Below are positions 31,676-39,487 of a stretch of DNA of 44,192 nt, piece after piece. The notes under the pieces are model-generated. The model saw only the letters and a list, made by a program, of their open reading frames with translations. It had not been told where the DNA came from and did no database searches. The DNA is from an uncultured Opitutales bacterium (GTDB lineage: Bacteria; Verrucomicrobiota; Verrucomicrobiia; Opitutales; Coraliomargaritaceae): assembly GCA_937775295.1 (NCBI GenBank), contig CALKBZ010000016.1, positions 1 to 44,192 of the forward strand, read 5' to 3'. How positions within the stretch are numbered: position 1 is the first letter of the stretch; each line of letters opens with the position of its first letter. The translations under genes were made by a program, and so were the position numbers.

Positions 31676-31714
31676 CTATACTGGCGCGCATGAAGATTTT
31701 GTGAAAAGAGCGTT
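31676..31714 (+). repeat. R3 end right of the AbiE operon
   Basis: TATACTGGCGCGCATGAAGA then TTTTGTGAAAAGAGCG, a direct repeat of the R3 end at 29788-29828. The AbiE operon lies between the two copies. Confidence 0.7.
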
Positions 31715-31779
31715 TTACGCCGCGGTTGTGTATCCTTATACCCAAGTCCGTAGGCCGTGAAGTTAGCGGTAATCAGCTT

Positions 31780-32080
31780 CCCTTACCAAGGGAAGCTGGC
31801 TCGCGAAGCGAGACGGAAGGGTCCTCTGCCGAGCATGAGCGTATTTTTGCCAGTTTGACTCAAATAACCGCGAAAACCCCTCCGTCTCGGCAGACCGAGC
31901 CACCTCCCCTTCGCAGGTGAGGAGCTTGAAGTGTCGCATTCATGACGTGAATTTGACGATCCAAAAATATGTAGAAGGATATGCTTGGCTGCCGTCTTCA
32001 CTCTAACCGAGCTACGCCGAGTCAAGGGGGAGGAGCCTGATATTTAGCATGCATGACGTCAACCTGACGGCACAAAGAGA
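31780..32080 (+). repeat. Dispersed repeat family R2, long composite copy
   Basis: Full R2 order (CCTTACCAAGGGAAGCTGGC, TCGCGAAGCGAGACGGAAGG, AACCGCGAAAACCCCTCCG, TCTCGGCAGACCGAGCCACC), then GACGTGAATTTGACG, TAGAAGGATATGCTTGGCTG, CGTCTTCACTCTAACCGAGC and GGGGGAGGAGC, with a second GACGTCAACCTGACGG. So the 3' module occurs twice. Confidence 0.75.
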
Positions 32081-32095
32081 TGTATCAGGCATCTA

Positions 32096-32143
32096 AAAAG
32101 AGGTCATTCCGTAGGTTTCTATATATAAATATACGGAATGCCC
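32096..32143 (-). terminator. Rho-independent terminator of the 36013-32226 transcript
   Basis: On the minus strand GGCATTCCGTA ... TACGGAATGACC forms a stem of 11-12 pairs with an A/T-rich loop, followed by TCTTTTT. It lies about 80 nt after the stop codon at 32226. Confidence 0.8.
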
Positions 32144-32225
32144 CCTGCTGCTTTCCAAGACATAAAATATGCTCGAACATCGCGACACCAAAACTACTCT
32201 TCCATAACTTCAACTAGCTTATCTA

Positions 32226-35200
32226 TTACTTCCCGATCCGGTCGAGGGTTTTGTGATCGTCCGCCTTCACATCAGCGGCGGTGGCCTTCATCAGCCATGG
32301 CACGGCGTTGCGCATGAAGGTGTTGTAGCCGGGCACGCGGCTCCGCTGGTCATGGCCGAGCGTGCAACACAGGATAACGCCCTTTTTCTGCTGTGCCAGG
32401 AAGATGCTGGGGTAGGCCTCGCCGGTCGTCCGCGAATGCGATGTGGTCAACACGCTCCATTTGGCGGCGTCTTTGTTGGGCGTCATGCGATAGAGTTCGT
32501 CGACAATTTCAAAGGATGCGGGCAGCCCCTTCATCAGCGGGTGGTCGGCTTGATTGACCTTAACATCAAAGGTCACGCCGCCCTTCTCGTGGCCTTTGGG
32601 AACTCCACCGGCTATGGTGTTCAGCTGCGGCCAGCCATGACGAATCCATGTGCCCGCATGCAGCAGCATGATGCGACCGCCGCCGTCGAGGAAATCCTCA
32701 AACGCTTGCTTGAACTCCGCCGTGTACGGAACGTTACCGCAGGCCATGAAAATATCGCTGCTCTTCAGCGCCTTGGTTGCTTCCGCCACATCTTCGGTGT
32801 AGGTGACCGTGGCCAGCCCGTCCTCCTCCAGAAGCTTGCGGTCGAGCTCGCCGTAGCACAGCTTGTAATTGTGGTGCTTATTTCCGCCGAGCATCAGAAC
32901 CCTAGCCGGCTCGGCTCCGATCTTTTTCGGGGCCAACACGTCCTGCTTACTTTTTTCTGGGGCAAACAAGCCCCGCTTCATTTGCAATTCATTTAGTTCT
33001 CTCGGGGTAAACATAGTCTTCTGCGAGGCCACCTTCTTGCGTACTGCAGCAACCTGCTCTTTAGTCATCGGTTTTTTCCAATTATTAAAATTCATCCCGA
33101 TATACGTCATAACCTCTGCGATCTGCTGATCATTATATACGTCCCCCATAGGAGGCATCATACCTCCGCTATAAGGCTTGCCATCGAGTTCAGCACCCGT
33201 CTGGCCCTTAATAATAATTGCGGTAGCGACATCGGGCCACCATCTAAACCAACGGTTGCGACTTAAACTTGGGGCCACCAAACCCTCTCCACTCTTCACG
33301 CCCTTAGCGTCCAAACCATGACAACTAGCGCAGAGCAAATTGTATATCTTAGCTCCAGCCTTAGACACGGGATCGAAACCAGCCTTAGCCACTTCCACGG
33401 CTTGAACCTGCTTATACCTCTCCACTAAAGTCATTTCAGCAAGGTCTTGATCAAGCCTACTTCGTATAGACTGAAGCGAAGGAGTTGGACGAGCATTAAA
33501 GCTGAGGTAGACCTGCATCCGGACATCCATGTCGTCGCTAGCCTTCATCGCCTCAACCTGCGCTGCCATCTCTTGATCTCCGCCGTGGAGAAATTCCTCA
33601 CTCAGGTGTATAGCCGCAACCTGAACCTGCGCTGACGCATCACCGAGGGCCGCGACCACGGTGTCCCTACTCAAAGAGTCCAGACCTCGTAGTGCCCACA
33701 TGGCTAGCATCTTTGCGACAGGATTTTCCGTCTGCTGAACAAAAGTATTCAAGTCAGGAACAACTGATTTATCCCCTCTTATAACCAGTAGCTTTTGCGC
33801 ATTGTCACGCACATGGCCACTGCCATGTTCAAGAAAAGGAATCAGCTCCTTGCTAGATTTACTGAGCAGCTTTGGAACGTTGAGAGGTGTTTTACCATCA
33901 GGCACTAGGCGGTAAATACGACCATTGCGAAACACCTCTAGCATTCCCCATTCCTTAACCCGCTGATAACGCTTTACCTTAATATTATTTCCCTTGGTAG
34001 GAAACCAATCTTTCTCCTGAATAATACCGCGGTACATATCGGAAAAATAGAAGCAACCATCAGGACCCGATTCCGACCAAACGGGCCTAAAAAACGGATC
34101 ACTGCTACGGATAAATTCCGACCCCGGGAAATAGTTATAGACCTTACGTATACCCTCTTCTTTTTTTAACTGGTTCAAACGAATCAGTCGCCCTACCGGC
34201 TCACAGGTGGCTAAGCTACCGCTAAATTCAGGCATCAAAGAACTTCGAATAACGGATTGACCACAATTTGCGGAAAACTCGGTCAGCACCCGATCCTTCT
34301 TAAAGTCATAGCCTCCTCCGCTTTGGTCTTCTACTCGGCAGATGCTATGAGGCGTATCATACTCAGGACCTCGCTCTATATCCTTAGTATTAGCGATTAA
34401 ATAACCACCAGGAAACTGAAAGTAATTTGCATTCTCATGCGCACCCGCTTCTGTGCCGTATATTCGTCCGTCATCATCACGGGCAAGCCCCCACTGCGAA
34501 AAACGGCCAATGTTATATCCCTCGGGCTCAAGCTTACCTTCATGGTAAGTAAAGCGGTTATAATTATTATAGATCACATTATCTATATTCCAGATGAGCC
34601 CTGAGGACTGTTTCTCGATATTTCCAGTATGAGGCCCGCCATCCCAGACCATTTCCCGACCATCAGAAACTCCATCTCCATCCTTATCATGATAGGCCCA
34701 TATGGTCTCAGAGTCCGTAAGGATGACATATACTTTATCCCCCATAGGTAGGACGTTTCGAGGCAGGAGGATATTATCGATAAAGACCGTCCGCTTATCC
34801 ATTTTCCCGTCACCATTCGTATCCACCAGCTTTACTACACGTGAGATCTTATCCTTGGCACCGCTACCTTCCTCATCCTGCATATAGGTCAACCACTCGC
34901 AGACGTACATGGATCCATCCTCGTCAAAGGCAAAAGTAACAGGCTCTTGCACCATGGGCTCGCTGGCGACAACCTCTAGGTGGTAACCCACAGGAACCTC
35001 GAAAGTACTCAGCGCTTCTTCAGCCTTAAGGGCTTTGAAATACTGATCCTTCCGTTGGTATGGTACATCGCCAGGGACCTTGGACGGTTCCTGAAGCATG
35101 ATCGTAGTGCCCAATGCGCCCACGTTTGTGATCTTAAATTCGCCTGCACTCGCAACGATTCCATCAATGGTAACGCTGACCGCTAAGATTGCAGACTCCC

Positions 35201-35555
35201 AGTAACCTTGAGCACTGCCGCCCCCATTCGAACGGATGGTAAAGCTGGCCTCAGAACCGGTTTCAAAGTTCAGGCGCAGATGTTTCAGCTTCGAAATATG
35301 GTTAGGATCGGGATCTGTACCATACATATCGGCGAGGATAAACTGCCCTGTTCCGCCAGCCAACATGTTCACCGTAGTTTTTGAGTTCGAAAAAGAGCCT
35401 ACCTCCAATTTGCCATTGAGGATATTCACATTCGAAACGCTTGTACCGGTAGCAAACATGTCATCCACATGCGCATAACCGTTTAGCAAACTCAAGGTAT
35501 TGGAATGGTCGCCGCCAAACTGGCGCCACATCGTAAGTTTGCCAGATATATCCAA
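32226..35555 (-). CDS. PVC-type dehydrogenase propeller, HEAT, cytochrome c and ThuA-like multidomain protein (frameshifted from its N-terminus)
   Basis: A 1109-residue frame. It opens with the end of a beta-rich module (NLDISGKLTMW continued as LLNGYAHVDD), then at about 165-545 a PVC-type membrane-bound dehydrogenase/beta-propeller (EVPVGYHLEVVASEP, MYVCEWLTYMQDEEGSG, VVKLVDTNGDGKMDKRTVF, GLARDDDGRIYGTEAGAHEN, CFYFSDMYRGIIQEKDWFP). HEAT-like repeats follow (about 550-690), then a class I cytochrome c with CASCH near 742 and MMPPMGD as likely axial Met region, and a C-terminal ThuA-like domain (about 885-1105: RVLMLGGNKHHNYKLCYGE, DGGGRIMLLHAGTWIRHG). ThuA domains occur in sugar metabolism. 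Its signal peptide is in the overlapping upstream frame; one base is missing near 35614. Probably a periplasmic sugar-oxidising protein. Confidence 0.88.
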   Translation of the reverse strand: MDISGKLTMWRQFGGDHSNTLSLLNGYAHVDDMFATGTSVSNVNILNGKLEVGSFSNSKTTVNMLAGGTGQFILADMYGTDPDPNHISKLKHLRLNFETGSEASFTIRSNGGGSAQGYWESAILAVSVTIDGIVASAGEFKITNVGALGTTIMLQEPSKVPGDVPYQRKDQYFKALKAEEALSTFEVPVGYHLEVVASEPMVQEPVTFAFDEDGSMYVCEWLTYMQDEEGSGAKDKISRVVKLVDTNGDGKMDKRTVFIDNILLPRNVLPMGDKVYVILTDSETIWAYHDKDGDGVSDGREMVWDGGPHTGNIEKQSSGLIWNIDNVIYNNYNRFTYHEGKLEPEGYNIGRFSQWGLARDDDGRIYGTEAGAHENANYFQFPGGYLIANTKDIERGPEYDTPHSICRVEDQSGGGYDFKKDRVLTEFSANCGQSVIRSSLMPEFSGSLATCEPVGRLIRLNQLKKEEGIRKVYNYFPGSEFIRSSDPFFRPVWSESGPDGCFYFSDMYRGIIQEKDWFPTKGNNIKVKRYQRVKEWGMLEVFRNGRIYRLVPDGKTPLNVPKLLSKSSKELIPFLEHGSGHVRDNAQKLLVIRGDKSVVPDLNTFVQQTENPVAKMLAMWALRGLDSLSRDTVVAALGDASAQVQVAAIHLSEEFLHGGDQEMAAQVEAMKASDDMDVRMQVYLSFNARPTPSLQSIRSRLDQDLAEMTLVERYKQVQAVEVAKAGFDPVSKAGAKIYNLLCASCHGLDAKGVKSGEGLVAPSLSRNRWFRWWPDVATAIIIKGQTGAELDGKPYSGGMMPPMGDVYNDQQIAEVMTYIGMNFNNWKKPMTKEQVAAVRKKVASQKTMFTPRELNELQMKRGLFAPEKSKQDVLAPKKIGAEPARVLMLGGNKHHNYKLCYGELDRKLLEEDGLATVTYTEDVAEATKALKSSDIFMACGNVPYTAEFKQAFEDFLDGGGRIMLLHAGTWIRHGWPQLNTIAGGVPKGHEKGGVTFDVKVNQADHPLMKGLPASFEIVDELYRMTPNKDAAKWSVLTTSHSRTTGEAYPSIFLAQQKKGVILCCTLGHDQRSRVPGYNTFMRNAVPWLMKATAADVKADDHKTLDRIGK

Positions 35556-36013
35556 GTTTTTATAGGCAAAGGCCGTATTCGAGGCATCATCAATCTCAAG
35601 GGTACTGTGCAGCTAGATCCGACTTCGTCTCCACCACGCATAGATAAGTTAGTACCCGCTAAAGTTCCGCCTGTCTGACGTATCGCTACACCATGCCAAG
35701 CATCCCATCCCGTGGCGGTCTCTGCAGTGCCCCCGGAAAACAAGCCTGGATGGCTAGCGCTCGGTAAACCGTTATCCCAGCTATTCGTGGTAATACTGTC
35801 AATCGAACCCTTTGTGCCTGCAGTGTTGTTATACACCACATCGATCAGCGGACCAGTACCGGTATAGGGCGTGGTCGGAACCAGATTTGTATGCGCCGCC
35901 GATGCGCTTCCAGCAACGGCTGGCAACACCATCATCACTAATAATTTCTTCAGGGCACCTCTGAAAAGACCGTTTTGACGGCGCGGGTTAGGTTGTTTCG
36001 TATTTTTTATCAT
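35492..36013 (-). CDS. N-terminal fragment with signal peptide and beta module of the 32226-35555 protein
   Basis: A 173-residue frame. An extended signal (MIKNTKQPNPRRQNGLFRGA, then LKKLLVMMVLPAVAGSASA) precedes a beta module with YTGTGPLIDVVYN, NSWDNGLPSASHPG and VAIRQTGGTLAGTNLSMRGGDEVGSS. The remaining residues are out of frame. In the other frame LHSTLEIDDASNTAFAYKNLDISGKLTMW continues the module, with the order matching the intact protein at 16736-17473. So the two frames are one gene with a single-base shift at about 35612-35618. No Shine-Dalgarno is obvious. Confidence 0.85.
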   Translation of the reverse strand: MIKNTKQPNPRRQNGLFRGALKKLLVMMVLPAVAGSASAAHTNLVPTTPYTGTGPLIDVVYNNTAGTKGSIDSITTNSWDNGLPSASHPGLFSGGTAETATGWDAWHGVAIRQTGGTLAGTNLSMRGGDEVGSSCTVPLRLMMPRIRPLPIKTWIYLANLRCGASLAATIPIP

Positions 36014-36158
36014 TAATTTATGCTGGTTCGGTTCAATTCTCGAATGATGGAAGTGACTGATTTTTAGATTTGATTGGTTCGTTGTTCCGTTTTCCCTGGG
36101 AATTTTCGCTCACTTTAGGTCTATCGACGCAGAAATGCAGTGCAGTCCATATGGTAGA

Positions 36159-37289
36159 CTAAGACTTTAAAGTGAATTCCGGCAGTTTAATTATCTCACC
36201 ACCCGCCAAAGCGGATTCATGCGCCAGTATTCCCACGCAAGTGATATTTGCTGCTTCTCTAGCGTTTGGATAAGGCTCCGTATCTTCAACTAGTGACATA
36301 ATAAACTGATGAGCTAAATGAGGGTGAGACCCTCCGTGTCCAGCACCCTGCGCAAAAGACAGATGCTCATTATCATCATCATACACGCCCTTAGTGGTGT
36401 AGGCCTGAATCTCCTCTGGCAACAGGTGAGCATAGTCTGGAACCTTTACCCGCTCGGCGATTTCTGGCTCCGGCTTGCTGCGCGTGTGAATGATAGGATC
36501 TTCACCTTCGATGAGTGGCCACTCATAAGCCTTCTTTGAACCGTAGAAGTCAAAACTCTCGCGATACTGGCGGGCGACCCCATAAAGCGAACGATAGACG
36601 CGGGCCGAAAGATCGGAGTCCTTAAATTTGATATGACAAGTTTCTATGGCGAAAGGCGAATGATACTTTGCGATGTAAGATTCGTCTATCGTTCCAGAAC
36701 CGAAACAAGAAACGTACTCTGCTTCCGCCCCGGTCAGTCCAAGCATCGGGCTTACGCAATGAGTGGCATTGTGCATGGGCGGAAAACCTTCCCAGTATTC
36801 CGGCCAACCTTCCATATCCTGAACATGGCTCCCCTGCAAGAACTGCATCTTACCGAGTGCTCCCTGATCGTATAGCTCTTTAGCAAAAAGAAACTCACGA
36901 CTATATAAAACCGTTTCCATCATGCAGTATTTCAGCCCGGTCTCTTCTGCCAGCTCTACAATCTGCCTACATTCGTCAACCGTGGTTGCCATGGGAATGG
37001 TGCAAGCTACGTGCTTACCGGCTCGAAGCGCCTTAAGGACCTGCGGCGCATGCGAAGAGACAGGAGTATTGATGTGAACGGCATCGATCTCTGGATCCTT
37101 AAGCATCTCATCATAATCCGTGTATCGCTTTTCTACTCCAAAGTAATCCCCTACCTTATTTAGTTCAGACGCTGTGCGCTGACAGATGGCATACATATTT
37201 GCATTCGGGTGCTTCTGGTAAAGCGGAATAAACTCCGCACCAAAACTCAAACCTATGATGGCTACATTTATTTTCTTATCACTCATCAT
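36159..37289 (-). CDS. Gfo/Idh/MocA-family oxidoreductase
   Basis: A 376-residue cytoplasmic protein. INVAIIGLSFGAEFIPLYQKH is the Rossmann NAD(P)-binding start (a variant G-x-x-x-G), DAVHINTPVSSHAPQVLKALRAGKHVACTIPMATT is the usual cofactor/catalytic segment with K followed by H, though EKP is replaced by TIP. C-terminal half: GKMQFLQGSHVQDMEGWPEYWEG and HATHCVSPMLGLTGAE. Family members oxidise or reduce sugars and inositols. It overlaps the upstream isomerase gene (ATGA) and has AAGGAGA before its start, so both enzymes probably act in one pathway. The missing EKP makes the exact reaction uncertain. Confidence 0.9.
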   Translation of the reverse strand: MMSDKKINVAIIGLSFGAEFIPLYQKHPNANMYAICQRTASELNKVGDYFGVEKRYTDYDEMLKDPEIDAVHINTPVSSHAPQVLKALRAGKHVACTIPMATTVDECRQIVELAEETGLKYCMMETVLYSREFLFAKELYDQGALGKMQFLQGSHVQDMEGWPEYWEGFPPMHNATHCVSPMLGLTGAEAEYVSCFGSGTIDESYIAKYHSPFAIETCHIKFKDSDLSARVYRSLYGVARQYRESFDFYGSKKAYEWPLIEGEDPIIHTRSKPEPEIAERVKVPDYAHLLPEEIQAYTTKGVYDDDNEHLSFAQGAGHGGSHPHLAHQFIMSLVEDTEPYPNAREAANITCVGILAHESALAGGEIIKLPEFTLKS

Positions 37290-38161
37290 TCTGCTGTCTC
37301 CTTAATATTCGTGCTTATCGTTTCTTTTAAAAATTTCAGCCCCTCCTCGGCAAACTGGTCCTGACTGTCCGCTAAGTGCCGCCAAAAACAAACCGCGCCA
37401 GCAAGTTCCTTTATCTCCGGCGTAAAGCTCTCGATAACGATCATACCATGGTAGTCGATTGCTTCGAGACCCCGATTAATTCCTGCCCAGTCGGTCTGGC
37501 CGGTGCCCGGTATCCCACGATGATTTTCTGAGACCTGAAAATGCGTGAGCAAATTTCCTGCGGAGCGTATCGCGGTCTCCATATCCACCTCCTCGATTGC
37601 CAGGTGAAACCCATCTAAGGCAATTCTAGCCGCAGGGTGATCAATATCTTTAACTAGACGAACGGCATCCGCAGTCGTATTGACTAAATCTGTTTCAAAA
37701 CGATTCAAAGGTTCGATGGCAATATTCACCCCGCGTGCTTCTGCTTTTTCGCAGACGATTTTCAAATGCTTGACTGCCTGCTCCCATTCTTGCTTGCGTT
37801 GCGCATCGGGTATCATTCGGGCTTTGCCGACTGCGGAATACATCGGGCCTGCGAAATGCGGACAGCTCAAAGATGCAGCCAGGTCCAAACAGCCCTCGAT
37901 GTAATCTAAACTTTGCTGAACAACAGCAGGATCAGGATGGGTAAGATCACGGCCTGGGCCAAAGGCGCCACAGACTGATAACTTAAGACCATTATCATCG
38001 GCAGCAGACTTGACGAGGTCGGCATCAAAGTGATCAACCGCCTCAACACCAATTTCGACGACATCATATCCCATTTCTTTGATTTTTAGAAATAGACCGG
38101 TGTCCTCATCCTTAAAAGGACTCGTCCAGAGAAACGTGCTGACACCCCATGAAACATTCAT
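37286..38161 (-). CDS. Sugar phosphate isomerase/epimerase-like TIM-barrel protein
   Basis: A 291-residue protein of the xylose-isomerase-like TIM barrel family. MGYDVVEIGVEAVDHFD, VCGAFGPGRDLTHPDP, GVNIAIEPLNRFETDLVNTTADAVRLV, ARIALDGFHLAIEEVD, FQVSENHRGIPGTGQTDW and GMIVIESFTPE mark metal-binding Glu, Asp, His and Glu positions typical of D-tagatose/D-psicose 3-epimerases. No signal peptide. First gene of a leftward unit with the oxidoreductase, and divergent from the AraC regulator. Confidence 0.9.
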   Translation of the reverse strand: MNVSWGVSTFLWTSPFKDEDTGLFLKIKEMGYDVVEIGVEAVDHFDADLVKSAADDNGLKLSVCGAFGPGRDLTHPDPAVVQQSLDYIEGCLDLAASLSCPHFAGPMYSAVGKARMIPDAQRKQEWEQAVKHLKIVCEKAEARGVNIAIEPLNRFETDLVNTTADAVRLVKDIDHPAARIALDGFHLAIEEVDMETAIRSAGNLLTHFQVSENHRGIPGTGQTDWAGINRGLEAIDYHGMIVIESFTPEIKELAGAVCFWRHLADSQDQFAEEGLKFLKETISTNIKETAE

Positions 38162-38232
38162 GGTAGAAGAATCGCATAGATTCTATTATTCAGCTTGTAG
38201 CAGAATCACTAATTTGTGTATAATTCGATCAT
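38162..38232. promoter_or_regulatory. Divergent intergenic region between isomerase and AraC-type genes
   Basis: A 71-bp A/T-rich gap between two divergent starts. Both promoters must lie here or inside the genes. TATTATT and TATAAT-like stretches are visible (TATAAT at 38219-38224), but no reliable pair could be set. Probable AraC binding region. Confidence 0.4.
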
Positions 38233-38979
38233 ATGGCTAATTTTAGTAAATCTTTTTGGGAAAAAGAAGTGAACCATCAGTCATCCCTCCTACCCTTACT
38301 TAACCAGCTTAAAGGTGTTTTCTTCTTCGCGAAAGATCTCGAAAGCAGATTGATATACGCAAATCAAGGACTTATAGAGCATTATGGCATTGGAGACCTT
38401 GAAAATTTATTAGCTACAAATGATTACGATATACACGCTCATCATATCGCAGTGCAGTTCATTCACGATGACCAGCGGGTCATCAAGAGCGGTGAACCCT
38501 TATATGATCTGATAGAGCTCTTCCCTGATAGGTATGGTATCCCCCAATTATACCTTACCAATAAATTTCCTCTTTATAATAAAAAGAATCAGATCTGTGG
38601 CGTTTGCGGAACGGTACAAAGCCTTGAAGCATCTCAGCAGAGACTAGCACCTTACATGTCCTTAGCACCAGCCACTGATTACATCAAAGCACACTATTGC
38701 GAAGCCATCAAAAGCGAAGACTTAGCAAAACTGGTAACACTCTCAATTGCTCAATTTAATAGGAGATTTAAGGACCTGTTCAAACTCACCCCCCAACGTT
38801 ACATCACTCGAGTTCGAATACTAGAATCCTGCAATCTACTAATGAAGACAAATAAAACGGTAACAGAAATTGCCATTGAGTGCGGCTTCTATGACCACAG
38901 CCATTATACGCGAGAATTCAAGAAATCCATGCATTTAAGCCCCAAGCAATATAAACTAAAGAGTATTAATGAATACTGA
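38233..38979 (+). CDS. PAS-domain AraC-family transcriptional regulator
   Basis: A 248-residue protein. Residues about 20-130 form a PAS-like sensor (GVFFFAKDLESRLIYANQGLIEHYG, NQICGVCGTVQSL). Residues about 148-245 form the AraC double helix-turn-helix (KSEDLAKLVTLSIAQFNRRFKDLFKLTPQRYITRVRI, TVTEIAIECGFYDHSHYTREFKKSMHLSPKQYK). It is divergent from the isomerase and oxidoreductase genes and convergent with the GH78/sulfatase operon, so it is the likely local activator of one of these. Confidence 0.92.
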   Translation: MANFSKSFWEKEVNHQSSLLPLLNQLKGVFFFAKDLESRLIYANQGLIEHYGIGDLENLLATNDYDIHAHHIAVQFIHDDQRVIKSGEPLYDLIELFPDRYGIPQLYLTNKFPLYNKKNQICGVCGTVQSLEASQQRLAPYMSLAPATDYIKAHYCEAIKSEDLAKLVTLSIAQFNRRFKDLFKLTPQRYITRVRILESCNLLMKTNKTVTEIAIECGFYDHSHYTREFKKSMHLSPKQYKLKSINEY

Positions 38980-39038
38980 AATGGAGAAATCTCCTCGGCA
39001 GAAAAATTCGAGTCCAAGCAGGCAGCTAGACAACTGTA

Positions 39039-39407
39039 TCACTTGGCAATGTAATCAATTACAGTCGCCTCATCCAATATCGGCAGTAGTTTATCTATAA
39101 AAGCTTTGTGCTCCGGATGCGGTAGATAGGCCTCAAGATCGGCCTTATGCTTAAAGGTAACAAAGAAGCAATGTGTATACCCGTTATCTAGGCCTTCAGG
39201 ACTAATATTTGTCCCCCACTCATAATCCTGCACCAGATCAATCTTATCTTTAAGTGCAGAAAAATCATTCTCAATCTGACGCACCTGCTCTTCAGAAGCA
39301 TCAGCTTTAAATTTAAAAAGGACCACATGACGATATGCGCCCCCTTGAGTAGAATTACATCCAGTAGAAATCATAACAACTAATAGGCTTAAAATTAACA
39401 CTCTCAT
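39039..39407 (-). CDS. Dabb-family lipoprotein
   Basis: About 122 residues. The start at 39405-39407 (MRVLILSLLVVMISTGCNS) is preferred over the ATG 27 nt upstream because it begins directly with a lipoprotein signal (lipobox STGC) and has GAAGG upstream. The mature part (RHVVLFKFKADASEEQVRQIENDFSALKD, WGTNISPEGLDNGYTHCFFVTF, YLPHPEHKAFIDKLLPIL) is a stress-responsive alpha/beta-barrel (Dabb) domain, a dimeric ferredoxin-like fold of broad function. It ends the operon with the sulfatase (54-80 bp gap) and rhamnosidase. Confidence 0.88.
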   Translation of the reverse strand: MRVLILSLLVVMISTGCNSTQGGAYRHVVLFKFKADASEEQVRQIENDFSALKDKIDLVQDYEWGTNISPEGLDNGYTHCFFVTFKHKADLEAYLPHPEHKAFIDKLLPILDEATVIDYIAK

Positions 39408-39487
39408 TGAGCCTTCAAACTGAATAAAATCCAAGAGCTTTAAAAGCTCTAAAATAGTATCTCTTCAGTTAATGAGTGGTTGAATAT

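Noticed and set aside
38985-39000. Terminator between the AraC-type and Dabb genes
   Set aside because: GGAG-AAAT-CTCC is only a 4-bp stem without a proper T-run on either strand.
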